Positions 38,533 through 46,654 of a DNA stretch of 64,000 nt are shown piece after piece. Location: NCBI RefSeq assembly GCF_036186745.1, contig NZ_CP108086.1, positions 3,596,001-3,660,000 of the forward strand. Reading direction: 5' to 3'. The notes under the pieces were generated by a model. It was not told the DNA's origin. It did no database searches and worked only from the letters and a program-made list of their open reading frames with translations. The position numbers were made by a program, and so were the translations under genes. The stretch is from Microbispora hainanensis (GTDB taxonomy: Bacteria > Actinomycetota > Actinomycetes > Streptosporangiales > Streptosporangiaceae). How positions within the stretch are numbered: position 1 is the first letter of the stretch; every line of letters begins with the position of its first letter.

Positions 38533-38569
38533 AAGGGCGGCGCTTCCGCTTTGCGGAGTGCCGCCCTTT
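38533..38569 (+). terminator. Rho-independent terminator after mscR
   Basis: A 17-bp imperfect stem (AAGGGCGGCGCTTCCGC at 38533-38549 against GCGGAGTGCCGCCCTTT) has a three-base TTT loop and ends in a short T/C tract. It separates mscR from the iron-regulated bfd promoter. Confidence 0.85.
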
Positions 38570-38585
38570 CTGTGCCATGGAACAC

Positions 38586-38604
38586 ATAGGCAAGCCTTAC
38601 CAAA
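38586..38604 (+). promoter_or_regulatory. Upstream IdeR/DmdR iron box (weaker)
   Basis: ATAGGCAAGCCTTACCAAA matches about 16 of 19 positions of the DtxR/IdeR/DmdR iron-box consensus. It lies 29 bp (centre to centre, about three helical turns) upstream of a stronger box, an arrangement that allows two repressor dimer pairs on one face of the helix. Confidence 0.65.
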
Positions 38605-38614
38605 GTGGGTTATC

Positions 38615-38633
38615 TTAGGTATGCCTAACCTTC
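38615..38633 (+). promoter_or_regulatory. IdeR/DmdR iron box before bfd-bfr
   Basis: TTAGGTATGCCTAACCTTC matches about 17 of 19 positions of the iron-box consensus (TTAGGTTAGGCTAACCTAA with W/S allowances). It ends 25 bases before the bfd ATG, overlapping where RNA polymerase would start. The M. tuberculosis bfrA promoter also carries tandem boxes through which IdeR activates; here the position so close to the gene could instead mean repression. Confidence 0.8.
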
Positions 38634-38658
38634 CTCAAGATCCCTGAGAGGCCGCTTC

Positions 38659-38838
38659 ATGTACGTCTGCATCTGCCGCGCCGTCACCGAGAGCGAGGTG
38701 CACGACTGCATCGCCGACGGGGCGAGGACGGCTCGCCAGGTGCGGGACGCGACCGGTGCAGGGGGGGACTGCGCGTCCTGCGTCCGGAAGATCTGTGCGA
38801 TCCTGAAACGGTCAGAGGACCTGGTCACCAGCGCATAG
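38659..38838 (+). CDS. bfd: Bacterioferritin-associated ferredoxin (2Fe-2S), Bfd-like
   Basis: A 59-residue protein. MYVCICRAVTESEV gives the first two cysteines (CxC) and GGDCASCVRKIC the next pair (CxxC) of a Bfd-type 2Fe-2S site; the helical ends match the family. Bfd docks on bacterioferritin and reduces its stored ferric iron for release. The gene is directly after the two iron boxes and 13 bp before bfr, so iron release and storage are co-regulated. It is short enough to be missed by length-limited gene calling. Confidence 0.92.
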   Translation: MYVCICRAVTESEVHDCIADGARTARQVRDATGAGGDCASCVRKICAILKRSEDLVTSA

Positions 38839-38851
38839 ATCGAGGAAGCTT

Positions 38852-39331
38852 ATGCAGGGCGACAAAGAGATCATCGCGCTGCTCAACGAGCAGCTCACCT
38901 CCGAGCTGACCGCCATCAACCAGTACTTCCTGCACGCGAAGCTACAGGAGAACTGGGGATATACGAAGCTCGCCGCGACCACGCGGGCGGAGTCCATCGA
39001 CGAGATGCGGCACGCGGAGGAACTCACCGACCGGATCCTGTTCCTGGAGGGTCTGCCGAACTACCAGAAGCTGAACACCCTGCATATCGGCCAGACCGTC
39101 AGGGAGCAGCTTCAGGCCGACCTGGAGCTGGAGCTGGGCGTGGTCAAGCGCCTGCGGCCCGGCATCGCGCTCATGCGGGAGCGGGGGGACATCACCTCGG
39201 CCACGCTCTTCGAGCGCATCCTGGCCGACGAGGAGCACCACATCGACTATCTGGAAACCGAGCTGGGCCTCCTGGAGAGCCTGGGCGAACAGCTGTACCT
39301 TCAGCGGTACGCGGAACCGCCGTCCGCCTGA
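38852..39331 (+). CDS. bfr: Bacterioferritin
   Basis: A 159-residue haem-containing ferritin subunit that assembles into a 24-mer iron store. Ferroxidase ligands Glu18, Glu51, His54, Glu94, Glu127 and His130 are in place (ELTAINQ, DEMRHAEEL, LADEEHHIDYLE), and Met52 is the haem ligand shared between subunits. Length is standard. It is the second gene of the bfd-bfr operon under the iron boxes, and is followed about 80 bp later by a strong terminator. Confidence 0.96.
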   Translation: MQGDKEIIALLNEQLTSELTAINQYFLHAKLQENWGYTKLAATTRAESIDEMRHAEELTDRILFLEGLPNYQKLNTLHIGQTVREQLQADLELELGVVKRLRPGIALMRERGDITSATLFERILADEEHHIDYLETELGLLESLGEQLYLQRYAEPPSA

Positions 39332-39411
39332 GCCGTCCGCCTGAGCCGTGCGCTCCCGTGGCCCGGCGCACCCCCGGCCGTCGCTCGCACGGACGGGAAA
39401 TCAGATGCACA

Positions 39412-39444
39412 ACGCCCGTCGTCATCGCTTCGACGGGCGTTTTT
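39412..39444 (+). terminator. Rho-independent terminator after bfr
   Basis: A perfect 10-bp stem (ACGCCCGTCG at 39412-39421, CGACGGGCGT at 39431-39440) with a nine-base loop is followed by TTTT. It closes the bfd-bfr operon. The remaining gap up to 39630 is AT-rich promoter DNA with no gene. Confidence 0.93.
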
Positions 39445-39552
39445 CACGCCATTATGCGGTTTCCAGCGACGAAGTTCGAAATGGTCGAGAATAGGATAGA
39501 AGATCGCGTCGCTTCCGTGCTGACTATCCCGGATTTATCAGTGTTTGCCCAG

Positions 39553-39580
39553 GTCAATTGATGGGTCAACGACAAGTCAA
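39553..39580 (+). promoter_or_regulatory. Three GTCAA direct repeats upstream of the response-regulator gene
   Basis: GTCAA occurs at 39553, 39565 and 39576, that is 12 and 11 bp apart, the spacing at which OmpR-family regulators bind tandemly. A -10-like TACGAT at 39619-39624 ends six bases before the ATG at 39631, with no good -35. This fits an activator-dependent, nearly leaderless autoregulated promoter. Confidence 0.5.
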
Positions 39581-39630
39581 AAGGCGCGCTGTAGCCGGGA
39601 AACGATCGCACAAGGTCCTACGATCGCACC

Positions 39631-40299
39631 ATGACCTGCGTACTTCTCGCCGAGGATGACACCTCGATTTCCGAGCCGCTGGCGCGAGCCCTGCGCCGGG
39701 AGGGCTATCAGGTGGAGGTGAGCCCCGATGGCCCGCAGGCCCTGGAGAGGGCCTTGTCGGGGGGCGTCGACCTGATTGTTCTCGACCTCGGCCTTCCAGA
39801 GATGGACGGGCTGGAGGTCGCGCGCCGCATTCGCGCGGAGGGACACGGGACTCCGGTCCTGATCCTCACCGCCCGTGTCGACGAAGTCGACACCGTCGTC
39901 GGTCTCGACGCCGGGGCCGATGACTACGTCACCAAGCCGTTCCGCCTGGCAGAACTGCTCGCCCGGGTGCGAGCCCTGCTCCGGCGCGGAACATCGGAGA
40001 CCCCGGTGGTGCAAGGCGTCCGCATCGACGCCGACTCACGCCGGGCCTGGATGGGAGACAAGGAACTGCACCTGACCACCAAGGAGTTCGACCTGCTCCG
40101 CGTGCTCGTACGGGACGCCGGCAAGGTCGTCACCCGCGAGCAGATCATGCGCGAGGTGTGGGACACGAACTGGTGGGGGTCGACGAAGACACTGGACATG
40201 CACATCTCGTGGCTGCGCCGCAAGCTCGGAGACGACGCGGCCAAGCCGCGCTACATCACGACAGTCCGAGGGGTCGGCTTCCGTTTCGAGCGCGAGTAG
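39631..40299 (+). CDS. OmpR/PhoB-family response regulator
   Basis: A 222-residue two-component regulator. The receiver domain (1-120) has the acidic pocket (EDD at 9-11), phospho-acceptor Asp52 (LIVLDLGLPEMDG), the switch Thr (ILTARVD) and the conserved KPF Lys. The C-terminal winged helix (about 130-220) has TTKEFDLLRVL and the recognition helix KTLDMHISWLRRKLG. It is followed 35 bp later by its sensor kinase gene. The signal is unknown; the upstream GTCAA repeats suggest autoregulation. Confidence 0.95.
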   Translation: MTCVLLAEDDTSISEPLARALRREGYQVEVSPDGPQALERALSGGVDLIVLDLGLPEMDGLEVARRIRAEGHGTPVLILTARVDEVDTVVGLDAGADDYVTKPFRLAELLARVRALLRRGTSETPVVQGVRIDADSRRAWMGDKELHLTTKEFDLLRVLVRDAGKVVTREQIMREVWDTNWWGSTKTLDMHISWLRRKLGDDAAKPRYITTVRGVGFRFERE

Positions 40300-40334
40300 C
40301 CGCCGTGGGGCGGTTGCGGGGGAGGGGCTAGCAC

Positions 40335-41603
40335 GTGCGCCGGCGCCTGCTTTCCTCCATGCTGCTCGTCGCGGTCATCGCGGTACTGCTGTTAGGCGTG
40401 CCCCTGGGTGTCGTCGTCGTGCGCTTGATCAGCGACGAGGTCGCCCAGGAGCTCAGAACGGACGCGAGCCGGCTGCTGCTCGGAGTGGAGTACTCCCTCA
40501 GCCAGGGCCTGGAGATCAGTCCGGACCAGCTCGCGCGGAACTACCCGGACCGGTACCTCCAGGTGTACGTCCGCGGGAAACCGCCGATCGTCGTGGGCTC
40601 GCCTCCACCGGCGGGCCGCGATCTGACCGAGGAGGCGCGCTCCGAGAACGGATACGTACGCGTCAGCCGTGACGCGGCCCAGGTCCAACAGGACACCCAT
40701 GCGCGGCTGGTGCTCATCATCGCGCTGGCCGTCGTGGCCCTCGGGGCCGCGATCGGACTGGCGACCGTCACCTCGCGTCGCCTGAACCTGCCGCTTCAGG
40801 ATCTCACCAGGATCGCGGAGCGGCTGGGCTCGGGCGACGCGAGGCCGAGCAGGCACCGCTACGGCATCCCCGAGCTGGATCTCGTGGCCGAGGTGCTGGA
40901 CCGCAGCGCGCTGCGGATCTCCGACCTGCTCGCGCGGGAGCGCGAGTTCGCGACCGACGCCTCCCACCAACTCCGTACGCCGCTGACCGGGCTGAGCATG
41001 CGCCTGGAGGAGATCGTCGCGGCGGCCGATCAGCCCGACGTGGTGCGCGAGGAGGGCGAGGCCGCGGTCGTGCAGGTCGAGCGGCTGACCGCCGTGATCG
41101 ACGAGCTGCTGGCCGCCGCCCGCCGCCAGCGCCACGCCCAGGCTGCGCCGATCGACGTGGACGACGTGGTGGGCCAGCAGATCACCGAATGGGAGCCGGC
41201 GTTCCGCCGGGCCCACCGCTCGCTGGTGCTCGCGGGCGACCGCGGCCTCAGCGCGCTCGGCACGACCGGCGGGCTCAGCCAGGTGCTGTCCACCCTGCTG
41301 GAGAACTCCCTCAAGCACGGCGACGGCGTGCTGACGATCAACACATCGAGTACGGGCAGGTCTGTGGTGATCGAGGTGGCCGACGAGGGGCCGGGCATTC
41401 CGGACGCCCTCGGCCACCGGGTGTTCGAGCGGAGCGTCAGTGGGGGAGGCGGCACGGGCCTGGGGCTCACCCTCGCCCGCGCCCTGGTGGCGGCCGACGG
41501 CGGGCGGCTTGAGCTGGTCAAACGCCGCCCGGCGACGTTCGCCATCTTCTTACGCCACACCCGCGACAGCGGGCGTCATCGCGTGGTGAGCGGCCCCGCC
41601 TGA
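40335..41603 (+). CDS. Sensor histidine kinase
   Basis: A 422-residue membrane kinase from a GTG start. Helix one is at about residues 6-32, a short extracytoplasmic sensor region at about 33-122, helix two at about 125-145, and then a HAMP linker. The H-box DASHQLRTPL has the phospho-acceptor His211. The ATPase domain has N (LLENSLKHGD), G1 (DEGPGIPD) and G2 (GGTGLGLTLA) boxes. It pairs with the response regulator just upstream. The sensor region is small and unremarkable, so the stimulus cannot be predicted; cell-envelope or redox signals are common for this class. Confidence 0.94.
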   Translation: MRRRLLSSMLLVAVIAVLLLGVPLGVVVVRLISDEVAQELRTDASRLLLGVEYSLSQGLEISPDQLARNYPDRYLQVYVRGKPPIVVGSPPPAGRDLTEEARSENGYVRVSRDAAQVQQDTHARLVLIIALAVVALGAAIGLATVTSRRLNLPLQDLTRIAERLGSGDARPSRHRYGIPELDLVAEVLDRSALRISDLLAREREFATDASHQLRTPLTGLSMRLEEIVAAADQPDVVREEGEAAVVQVERLTAVIDELLAAARRQRHAQAAPIDVDDVVGQQITEWEPAFRRAHRSLVLAGDRGLSALGTTGGLSQVLSTLLENSLKHGDGVLTINTSSTGRSVVIEVADEGPGIPDALGHRVFERSVSGGGGTGLGLTLARALVAADGGRLELVKRRPATFAIFLRHTRDSGRHRVVSGPA

Positions 41604-41607
41604 CGGA

Positions 41608-42213
41608 TCAACTGGTGGCGAGGGGGTCGGGCTGCGCCTTCACGTCCGGGTGGGGGCGCGCGTCCGAGTGGGACCGTACGTCGGGGTGGGACCGTACGTC
41701 GGGGTGGGGCAGCGCGCCCACCTTCTCGACGGCCCCCTCGGCGGGCTCCTCGGACTTCTCCGGGGCCAGCTCCGGAACGGCCAGGAACACCCACTTCTTG
41801 TAGGACCAGAAGCGGAACAGCGTGCCCAGCCCCACGCCGACGAACTGGGCGATGTTGTAGCTCACCGCGTCGTGCAGGCCCAGCGAGTAGCTCACGAAGC
41901 CGATCGTGAGCAGCGGGGGCAGCAGCCCGATGCCGTTCAGCAGGAAGAACAGGACGTACTCACGCGCCAGGCCGCTCTGCTCCCGGTGACGGTAGGTCCA
42001 GAAGCGGTTGCCCGCGTACGCGAACGTGGCGGCGACGATCGTGGCCACGACCTTGGAGGACAGCGGGCCCATGCCGATGCCGAACCGCAGCAGGTTGGTG
42101 CCGCCGAAGTCGATGACGAACGCGATCGCGCCCACCAGGCCAAACTTGATCAACTCATGGATGAGCGCGGCGAACCGCTCGTAGGCGCGTCGTAGCAACT
42201 GCACGTCCCGCAC
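41608..42213 (-). CDS. GtrA-family membrane protein with repeated C-terminal tail
   Basis: A 201-residue protein with four membrane helices (about 25-150) and the GtrA features KFGLVGAIAFVIDFGGTNLL and FAYAGNRFWTYR; the second half carries RFWSYKKWVF. GtrA proteins move lipid-linked sugars across the membrane for glycosylation of wall polymers. The cytoplasmic tail after about residue 150 contains a degenerate repeat, PHPDVRSHPDVRSHSDARPH, encoded by a near-perfect DNA duplication at 41680-41705. It is convergent with the kinase gene and divergent from the lipoprotein gene. Confidence 0.88.
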   Translation of the reverse strand: MRDVQLLRRAYERFAALIHELIKFGLVGAIAFVIDFGGTNLLRFGIGMGPLSSKVVATIVAATFAYAGNRFWTYRHREQSGLAREYVLFFLLNGIGLLPPLLTIGFVSYSLGLHDAVSYNIAQFVGVGLGTLFRFWSYKKWVFLAVPELAPEKSEEPAEGAVEKVGALPHPDVRSHPDVRSHSDARPHPDVKAQPDPLATS

Positions 42214-42446
42214 GGTCCTTCCTGATCGGCGGCCACGGTCGGCGGCGAGGTCTTCTCAGGCTACCGTTCACAAGCACAAATCGGGGTCTTGCCGCAACCT
42301 TCGCCCGCTTCGTCCCAGGTCATCAAAGAACATTTCAAGAAAAATCCCGCTATCTGGGATGAGTGGCCGGTCTTCGCACTACGCTCTCGCCCGACCAGGA
42401 TCACTTCGTTCGGGGACGTACGCGTTCTGGAGAGGTGGCCTCACTC

Positions 42447-43409
42447 GTGTTCCGCAGACTCACGGCCCTCGGTCTCGGCCTCGTCCTGCTCGCGGGGTGT
42501 GGGACCGAGGGCCTCCGCGAGACCCCCGCCGATCCGGGCGAGACGCCCCCGGCGACGGTCGAGATCACCATGGCCGACGCGCAGGAGGCCTTCGACGGCC
42601 TCGGCGACCTGGCGGACGCCTGGAAGGACCGCGACTGCGCCCAGATCCAGCAGCTCACGACCGGTGCGGAGGGCGCCATCGCGAGCGGGGTCTGCGCGGC
42701 CGCTCGGGACGGCTACGCCGCGCCCGCCTTCCGGGCCTACCACGATCCGGAGTTCCTGCTGCCCCGCCGCGAGGACGGCGAGAACGGCGCCTGGTTCGCC
42801 GTGCTGGCCCGCAAGCCCCAGCCGGCCTACTTCGTCTTCGTATGGGAGGACGGCCGATGGCGGCTCGGCGCCGGGCCTATCCTGCTCGTCGGCAAGGCGC
42901 CCGCGATGGACGGCGCGGTGCTCGACGCGGAGGCCGTTCCGGACGCGGCCGTCGCGGCGCGGGTCGCGCCCACCCGGCACGTCGCGTTCCTGACCGATCC
43001 CTCCGGGGTGGACGGCGCCGGGGTCAGCGGGGTGCGCCTCGCCTCCGGCGACCCCATGCGCCGCCTCCTCGTGGAGCTGGTCCGCGCCCCCGGCAGGGCC
43101 CGCCCCGATCGCCTGACCACCGACGTGCGCATCGAGGGACCGGCCCGCGCGCTCGCGCTGCCCGCCGGCGGGGCGCTGGTGTTCCACGCGCTGCGCGTCG
43201 TCTTCACCCAGAAGCCGGGCTCGGGCCGTTCCTCCCTCGCGCACCCCCGCTATCGGGCCGCGGACGTACGCGCCTTCACGGGCGGCGCGGCCACGACCGT
43301 CACCGGCGGCGAGATCGTGGTGCTGGCGACCAAGGTTGCGAAGGACACCACGATGACGACGATCGGCATGCGCAGGGTCCTCGCCGACATCCGCAAGGGA
43401 TCCGGCTGA
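42447..43409 (+). CDS. Putative lipoprotein of unknown function
   Basis: 320 residues from the GTG at 42447, placed about ten bases after GAGAGG. The signal peptide ends in the lipobox LLAGC (VFRRLTALGLGLVLLAGCG), so Cys18 would be lipidated. The mature protein has NTF2-like features in its first half (MADAQEAFDGLGDLADAWKD and a single Cys pair), followed by a beta-rich region. No catalytic motif is visible. It lies alone before purK; homologues in Streptosporangiales occupy the same position, but I cannot name a function. Confidence 0.78.
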   Translation: MFRRLTALGLGLVLLAGCGTEGLRETPADPGETPPATVEITMADAQEAFDGLGDLADAWKDRDCAQIQQLTTGAEGAIASGVCAAARDGYAAPAFRAYHDPEFLLPRREDGENGAWFAVLARKPQPAYFVFVWEDGRWRLGAGPILLVGKAPAMDGAVLDAEAVPDAAVAARVAPTRHVAFLTDPSGVDGAGVSGVRLASGDPMRRLLVELVRAPGRARPDRLTTDVRIEGPARALALPAGGALVFHALRVVFTQKPGSGRSSLAHPRYRAADVRAFTGGAATTVTGGEIVVLATKVAKDTTMTTIGMRRVLADIRKGSG

Positions 43410-43445
43410 CGGGGTTTCGCCGGGCAATAGGTAGGCTGACGTGTC

Positions 43446-44612
43446 GTGAACAGCCCGAACGTTCCCCCTACCGCACCCGTGACCCCGCCCGTGGTGGGCA
43501 TGGTCGGCGCGGGTCAGCTGGCGAGGATGACGCAGCAGGCCGCGATCGCGCTCGGCATCGACCTGCGCGTGCTCGCGAACGACCGTGACGAGAGCGCCGC
43601 CAAGGTGATCGTGGACACCCGGCTCGGTGACTACCGCGACCTTGACGATCTCCGGGAGTTCGCGAAGGGGTGCGACGCCGTCACCTTCGACCACGAGCAT
43701 GTGCCGACCGAGCACATCCGGGCCCTGGCCGCCGACGGCCTCGCCGTACACCCCGGGGCGGACGCCCTGGTCCACGCGCAGGACAAGGCGGTCATGCGGG
43801 AGCGGCTCACCGCCATCGGCGCGCCCTGCCCCGCCTGGGCCCGCGTCGACGACCTGGCCGGTGTGGAGGCGTTCGCCGAGGAGCACGGCTGGCCCGTGGT
43901 GCTGAAGGCCGTACGCGGCGGCTATGACGGCCGGGGCGTGTGGATGTGCGAGTCGCCCGACGAGGCGCGCGAGGTGCTCGCCACCGGCGTGGCCCTGATG
44001 GCCGAGGCGTTCGTCCCGTTCGAGCGTGAGGTCGCCGTGCTGGTCGCCCGGTCCGCGCACGGCCAGGGTGTCAGCTATCCCGTGGTCGAGACCGTGCAGC
44101 AGGACGGCATCTGCGTCGAGGTCATCGCGCCCGCGCCGAACCTGGGCGAGGAGGAGGCGGCGCACGCCCAGCGGATCGCGCTCACGATCGCCCGCGACCT
44201 CGGCGTGACCGGGCTCCTCGCGGTCGAGATGTTCGTCACGAAGTCGGGGCTCGTGGTCAACGAGCTGGCCATGCGTCCCCACAACAGCGGCCACTGGACG
44301 ATCGAGGGCGCCCGCACCTCGCAGTTCGAGCAGCACCTGCGGGCCGTGCTCAACCTGCCGCTCGGGTCGCCGTCGATGACCGCGCCGGTCGTCGTCATGG
44401 CCAACCTGCTCGGCGGGCCCGACCCCGACGTCTACTCGCGCTATGAGCACGTGATGGCCAACGACCCGGGCATCAAGATCCATTTCTATGGCAAGGACGT
44501 CCGGCCCGGCCGCAAGATCGGGCACGTCACCGCCCTAGGCACCGACCTTGACGAGGTGCGGGCCCGCGCCCACCACGCCGTCACCTGCCTGAAGGGACCT
44601 GTGGATGCCTGA
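43446..44612 (+). CDS. purK: 5-(carboxyamino)imidazole ribonucleotide synthase
   Basis: A 388-residue ATP-grasp enzyme that carboxylates aminoimidazole ribonucleotide with ATP and bicarbonate, giving N5-CAIR in purine synthesis. [15 protein letters not shown] opens the N-terminal domain; the ATP-grasp Lys is at [16 protein letters not shown], and metal-binding residues at AVEMFV and [17 protein letters not shown] -10-like TAGGCT lies about ten bases before the GTG start, so the leader is very short. It overlaps purE by eight bases, giving a coupled pair. Confidence 0.96.
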   Translation: MNSPNVPPTAPVTPPVVGMVGAGQLARMTQQAAIALGIDLRVLANDRDESAAKVIVDTRLGDYRDLDDLREFAKGCDAVTFDHEHVPTEHIRALAADGLAVHPGADALVHAQDKAVMRERLTAIGAPCPAWARVDDLAGVEAFAEEHGWPVVLKAVRGGYDGRGVWMCESPDEAREVLATGVALMAEAFVPFEREVAVLVARSAHGQGVSYPVVETVQQDGICVEVIAPAPNLGEEEAAHAQRIALTIARDLGVTGLLAVEMFVTKSGLVVNELAMRPHNSGHWTIEGARTSQFEQHLRAVLNLPLGSPSMTAPVVVMANLLGGPDPDVYSRYEHVMANDPGIKIHFYGKDVRPGRKIGHVTALGTDLDEVRARAHHAVTCLKGPVDA

Positions 44613-45108
44613 CGTCGGAATCGTCATGGGCAGCGACTCGGACTGGCCGGTGATGCACCAGGCCGCCGAGGCCGTCGCCGAGTTCGGCGTGTCCTTCGAG
44701 GCCGACGTGGTGTCGGCGCACCGCATGCCCGCGGAGATGATCGAGTATGGTTCCCGCGCCGCCGGGCGCGGGCTGAAGGTGATCATCGCGGGCGCGGGCG
44801 GCGCGGCTCACCTGCCGGGCATGCTGGCCTCGGTCACCCCGCTGCCCGTGATCGGCGTTCCGGTGCCGCTCAAATATCTGGACGGCATGGACTCGCTGCT
44901 GTCGATCGTCCAGATGCCGGCCGGGGTGCCGGTGGCGACCGTCGCCGTCGGCGGTGCCCGCAACGCGGGGCTGCTCGCCGTACGGATCCTCGCGGCGTCC
45001 GACGAGGACCTGCGGCGGCGGATGGAGGAGTTCCAGGCCGCCCTGCGGGACCAGGCGCACGCCAAGGGGGAGCGGCTGCGTGCCGAGGCGGCCCAGCTCG
45101 GCCGGTAG
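44605..45108 (+). CDS. purE: N5-carboxyaminoimidazole ribonucleotide mutase
   Basis: A 167-residue class I PurE that shifts the carboxyl group of N5-CAIR to C4. The substrate loop [10 protein letters not shown] and the catalytic His in SAHRMPAEM are intact, as is [13 protein letters not shown]. Length is standard for the octameric enzyme. It starts inside the 3' end of purK, so translation is coupled and stoichiometry fixed. It is convergent with the MFS gene 22 bp downstream, without a clear terminator in the gap. Confidence 0.96.
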   Translation: MPDVGIVMGSDSDWPVMHQAAEAVAEFGVSFEADVVSAHRMPAEMIEYGSRAAGRGLKVIIAGAGGAAHLPGMLASVTPLPVIGVPVPLKYLDGMDSLLSIVQMPAGVPVATVAVGGARNAGLLAVRILAASDEDLRRRMEEFQAALRDQAHAKGERLRAEAAQLGR

Positions 45109-45130
45109 CCCCGGCATCGGTGAGCCCGGC

Positions 45131-46558
45131 TCATCCGGCTGCCGTGGGGCGGCGGGTGAGCCGGGAAGGCAGCCACGCGGACACGACCAGTGCGAGCACG
45201 GTGAAGGCGAGCGACCACCAGAACGTGTGCTCGAAGGCCGCCGCGGCGTCCGAAGGGCCGCCGGGATGACGGGCGAGTGCGCTGTCGAGGACCACGGCCA
45301 GCACGGCGGTGCCGAACGAGCCGCCGACCTGTTGCGCGGTCCTCGTGATCACGCTCGCGTGCGGCACCTCGTCGCGGGTGAGTCCCTCGTACGCGCTGCT
45401 TATGACGGGGATCGTCACGGCGCCGAGGCCGACGCCGCGTACGACGAGCGCGGCGACGAGCCACCACGTCGCGGTGTCCGGCCCGGCCCAGGCGAACGGC
45501 AGCGTCCCGAGCGCGGTGATCACCAGGCCGACGGCGGTGACCGGGCGCGCGCCCACGCGGTCGGTGAGCGTGCCGGCCAGGCCCCTGCTCAGCATCACGC
45601 CGATGCCCTGCGGGGCGAGCAGGAGACCGGCCGTGAACGCGTCCCTGCCGCCCACCTGCTGATAGAAGAGCGGGATCAGCAGCATCGCGCCGTAGAGGAC
45701 GAAGCCCGACAGGAACATCAGCGCGTTCGCCGCACTGAACGAGGGGCTGCGCAGCAGTCGCAGGTCGACGAGCGGCGTGTCCGTCCCGAGCGCGCGTACG
45801 GCGAAGGCGGCGATGAGCGCGGCGCCCGCGATGAGCGGCAGCAGCACGTCGGCGTGGCCGAAGCCGCCGCCGACCCCGACCCGGGAGAGGCCGAAGATGA
45901 TCCCGGCGATGCCGGGGCACAGCAGGACCAGGCCGATCCAGTCGAGCGGCGCTTCGCGGTCGCGTTCGCCCGCGGGCATGAAGCGCCAGGCCAGCGCGAG
46001 CCCGGCCAGGCAGAACGGCACATTGATCCAGAAGATCCAGCGCCAGGAGAGGTGCTGGACGATCAGGCCGCCGAGGACCGGGCCGAGCACCGGGCCCAGC
46101 AGGGCGGGCAGCCCGATGATCGCCGTGGCGCGGCCGAGCGACCGTCCGCCCGTGGCCTGGACCAGGATCGTCTGCATGACGGTCAGCATGAGACCGCCGC
46201 CCGCGCCCTGCACCACGCGGAAGGCGATCAGCGTCGCCGCGTCCGGGGCGAGGCTCGCGCCGACGGATCCGGCCAGGAAGATCGTCAATGCGGCCAGCCA
46301 GACGTTCTTGCCGCCGAAACGGCCGGTCAGCCAGTTCGTCGTCGGCACCACCATGCCGAGGGCGAGCAGGTAGCCGGTGGTGATCCACTGGACGGTCGAG
46401 ACCGGCACGTGCAGTTGCCGTCCCAGGGTGTCCAGTGCGATGTTGACGATCGTCGTGTCGAAGACGACGGCGAGGGTGCCGGTCAGCATGACGAGCGAGA
46501 GCCGTACGAATGCCGGGTCGAGGCGTTCCCGGGTGGCGGGCGGACTTGCGGTGCTCAT
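45131..46558 (-). CDS. DHA2-family MFS drug exporter (EmrB/QacA-like)
   Basis: A 475-residue, 14-helix major-facilitator protein. Motif A (GRFGGKNVWLAA) follows helix 2, motif C (GLPALLGPVLGPVLGGLI) lies in helix 5, and D-x-TIVNIAL in helix 1 (FDTTIVNIALDTLG) is the DHA2 signature. It should export a hydrophobic or cationic compound by proton antiport. It is divergent from a TetR gene, and each promoter carries one copy of the same palindrome, so drug-induced derepression is the likely control. The substrate is unknown. Confidence 0.93.
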   Translation of the reverse strand: MSTASPPATRERLDPAFVRLSLVMLTGTLAVVFDTTIVNIALDTLGRQLHVPVSTVQWITTGYLLALGMVVPTTNWLTGRFGGKNVWLAALTIFLAGSVGASLAPDAATLIAFRVVQGAGGGLMLTVMQTILVQATGGRSLGRATAIIGLPALLGPVLGPVLGGLIVQHLSWRWIFWINVPFCLAGLALAWRFMPAGERDREAPLDWIGLVLLCPGIAGIIFGLSRVGVGGGFGHADVLLPLIAGAALIAAFAVRALGTDTPLVDLRLLRSPSFSAANALMFLSGFVLYGAMLLIPLFYQQVGGRDAFTAGLLLAPQGIGVMLSRGLAGTLTDRVGARPVTAVGLVITALGTLPFAWAGPDTATWWLVAALVVRGVGLGAVTIPVISSAYEGLTRDEVPHASVITRTAQQVGGSFGTAVLAVVLDSALARHPGGPSDAAAAFEHTFWWSLAFTVLALVVSAWLPSRLTRRPTAAG

Positions 46559-46576
46559 GGCGACCTCCGGAGCAAG

Positions 46577-46600
46577 ATTAGATGCACTTGTGTATCTAAT
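46577..46600. promoter_or_regulatory. Operator copy 1 for the TetR/MFS pair
   Basis: ATTAGATGCAC-TT-GTGTATCTAAT is a 24-bp palindrome with one mismatched pair, 18 bases before the MFS start codon on the minus strand. It overlaps the MFS ribosome-binding/promoter region. Confidence 0.85.
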
Positions 46601-46621
46601 CCTCTGGATGTCGTGCCGTCA

Positions 46622-46645
46622 ATAAGATGCGCTTGTGTATCTTGA
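46622..46645. promoter_or_regulatory. Operator copy 2 for the TetR/MFS pair
   Basis: ATAAGATGCGC-TT-GTGTATCTTGA repeats the core of the first site (AGATGC-C-TT-GTGTATCT) and ends nine bases before the tetR GTG, covering its Shine-Dalgarno region. The two sites are 45 bp apart centre to centre, about four helical turns. Confidence 0.8.
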
Positions 46646-46654
46646 GGAGAGATC

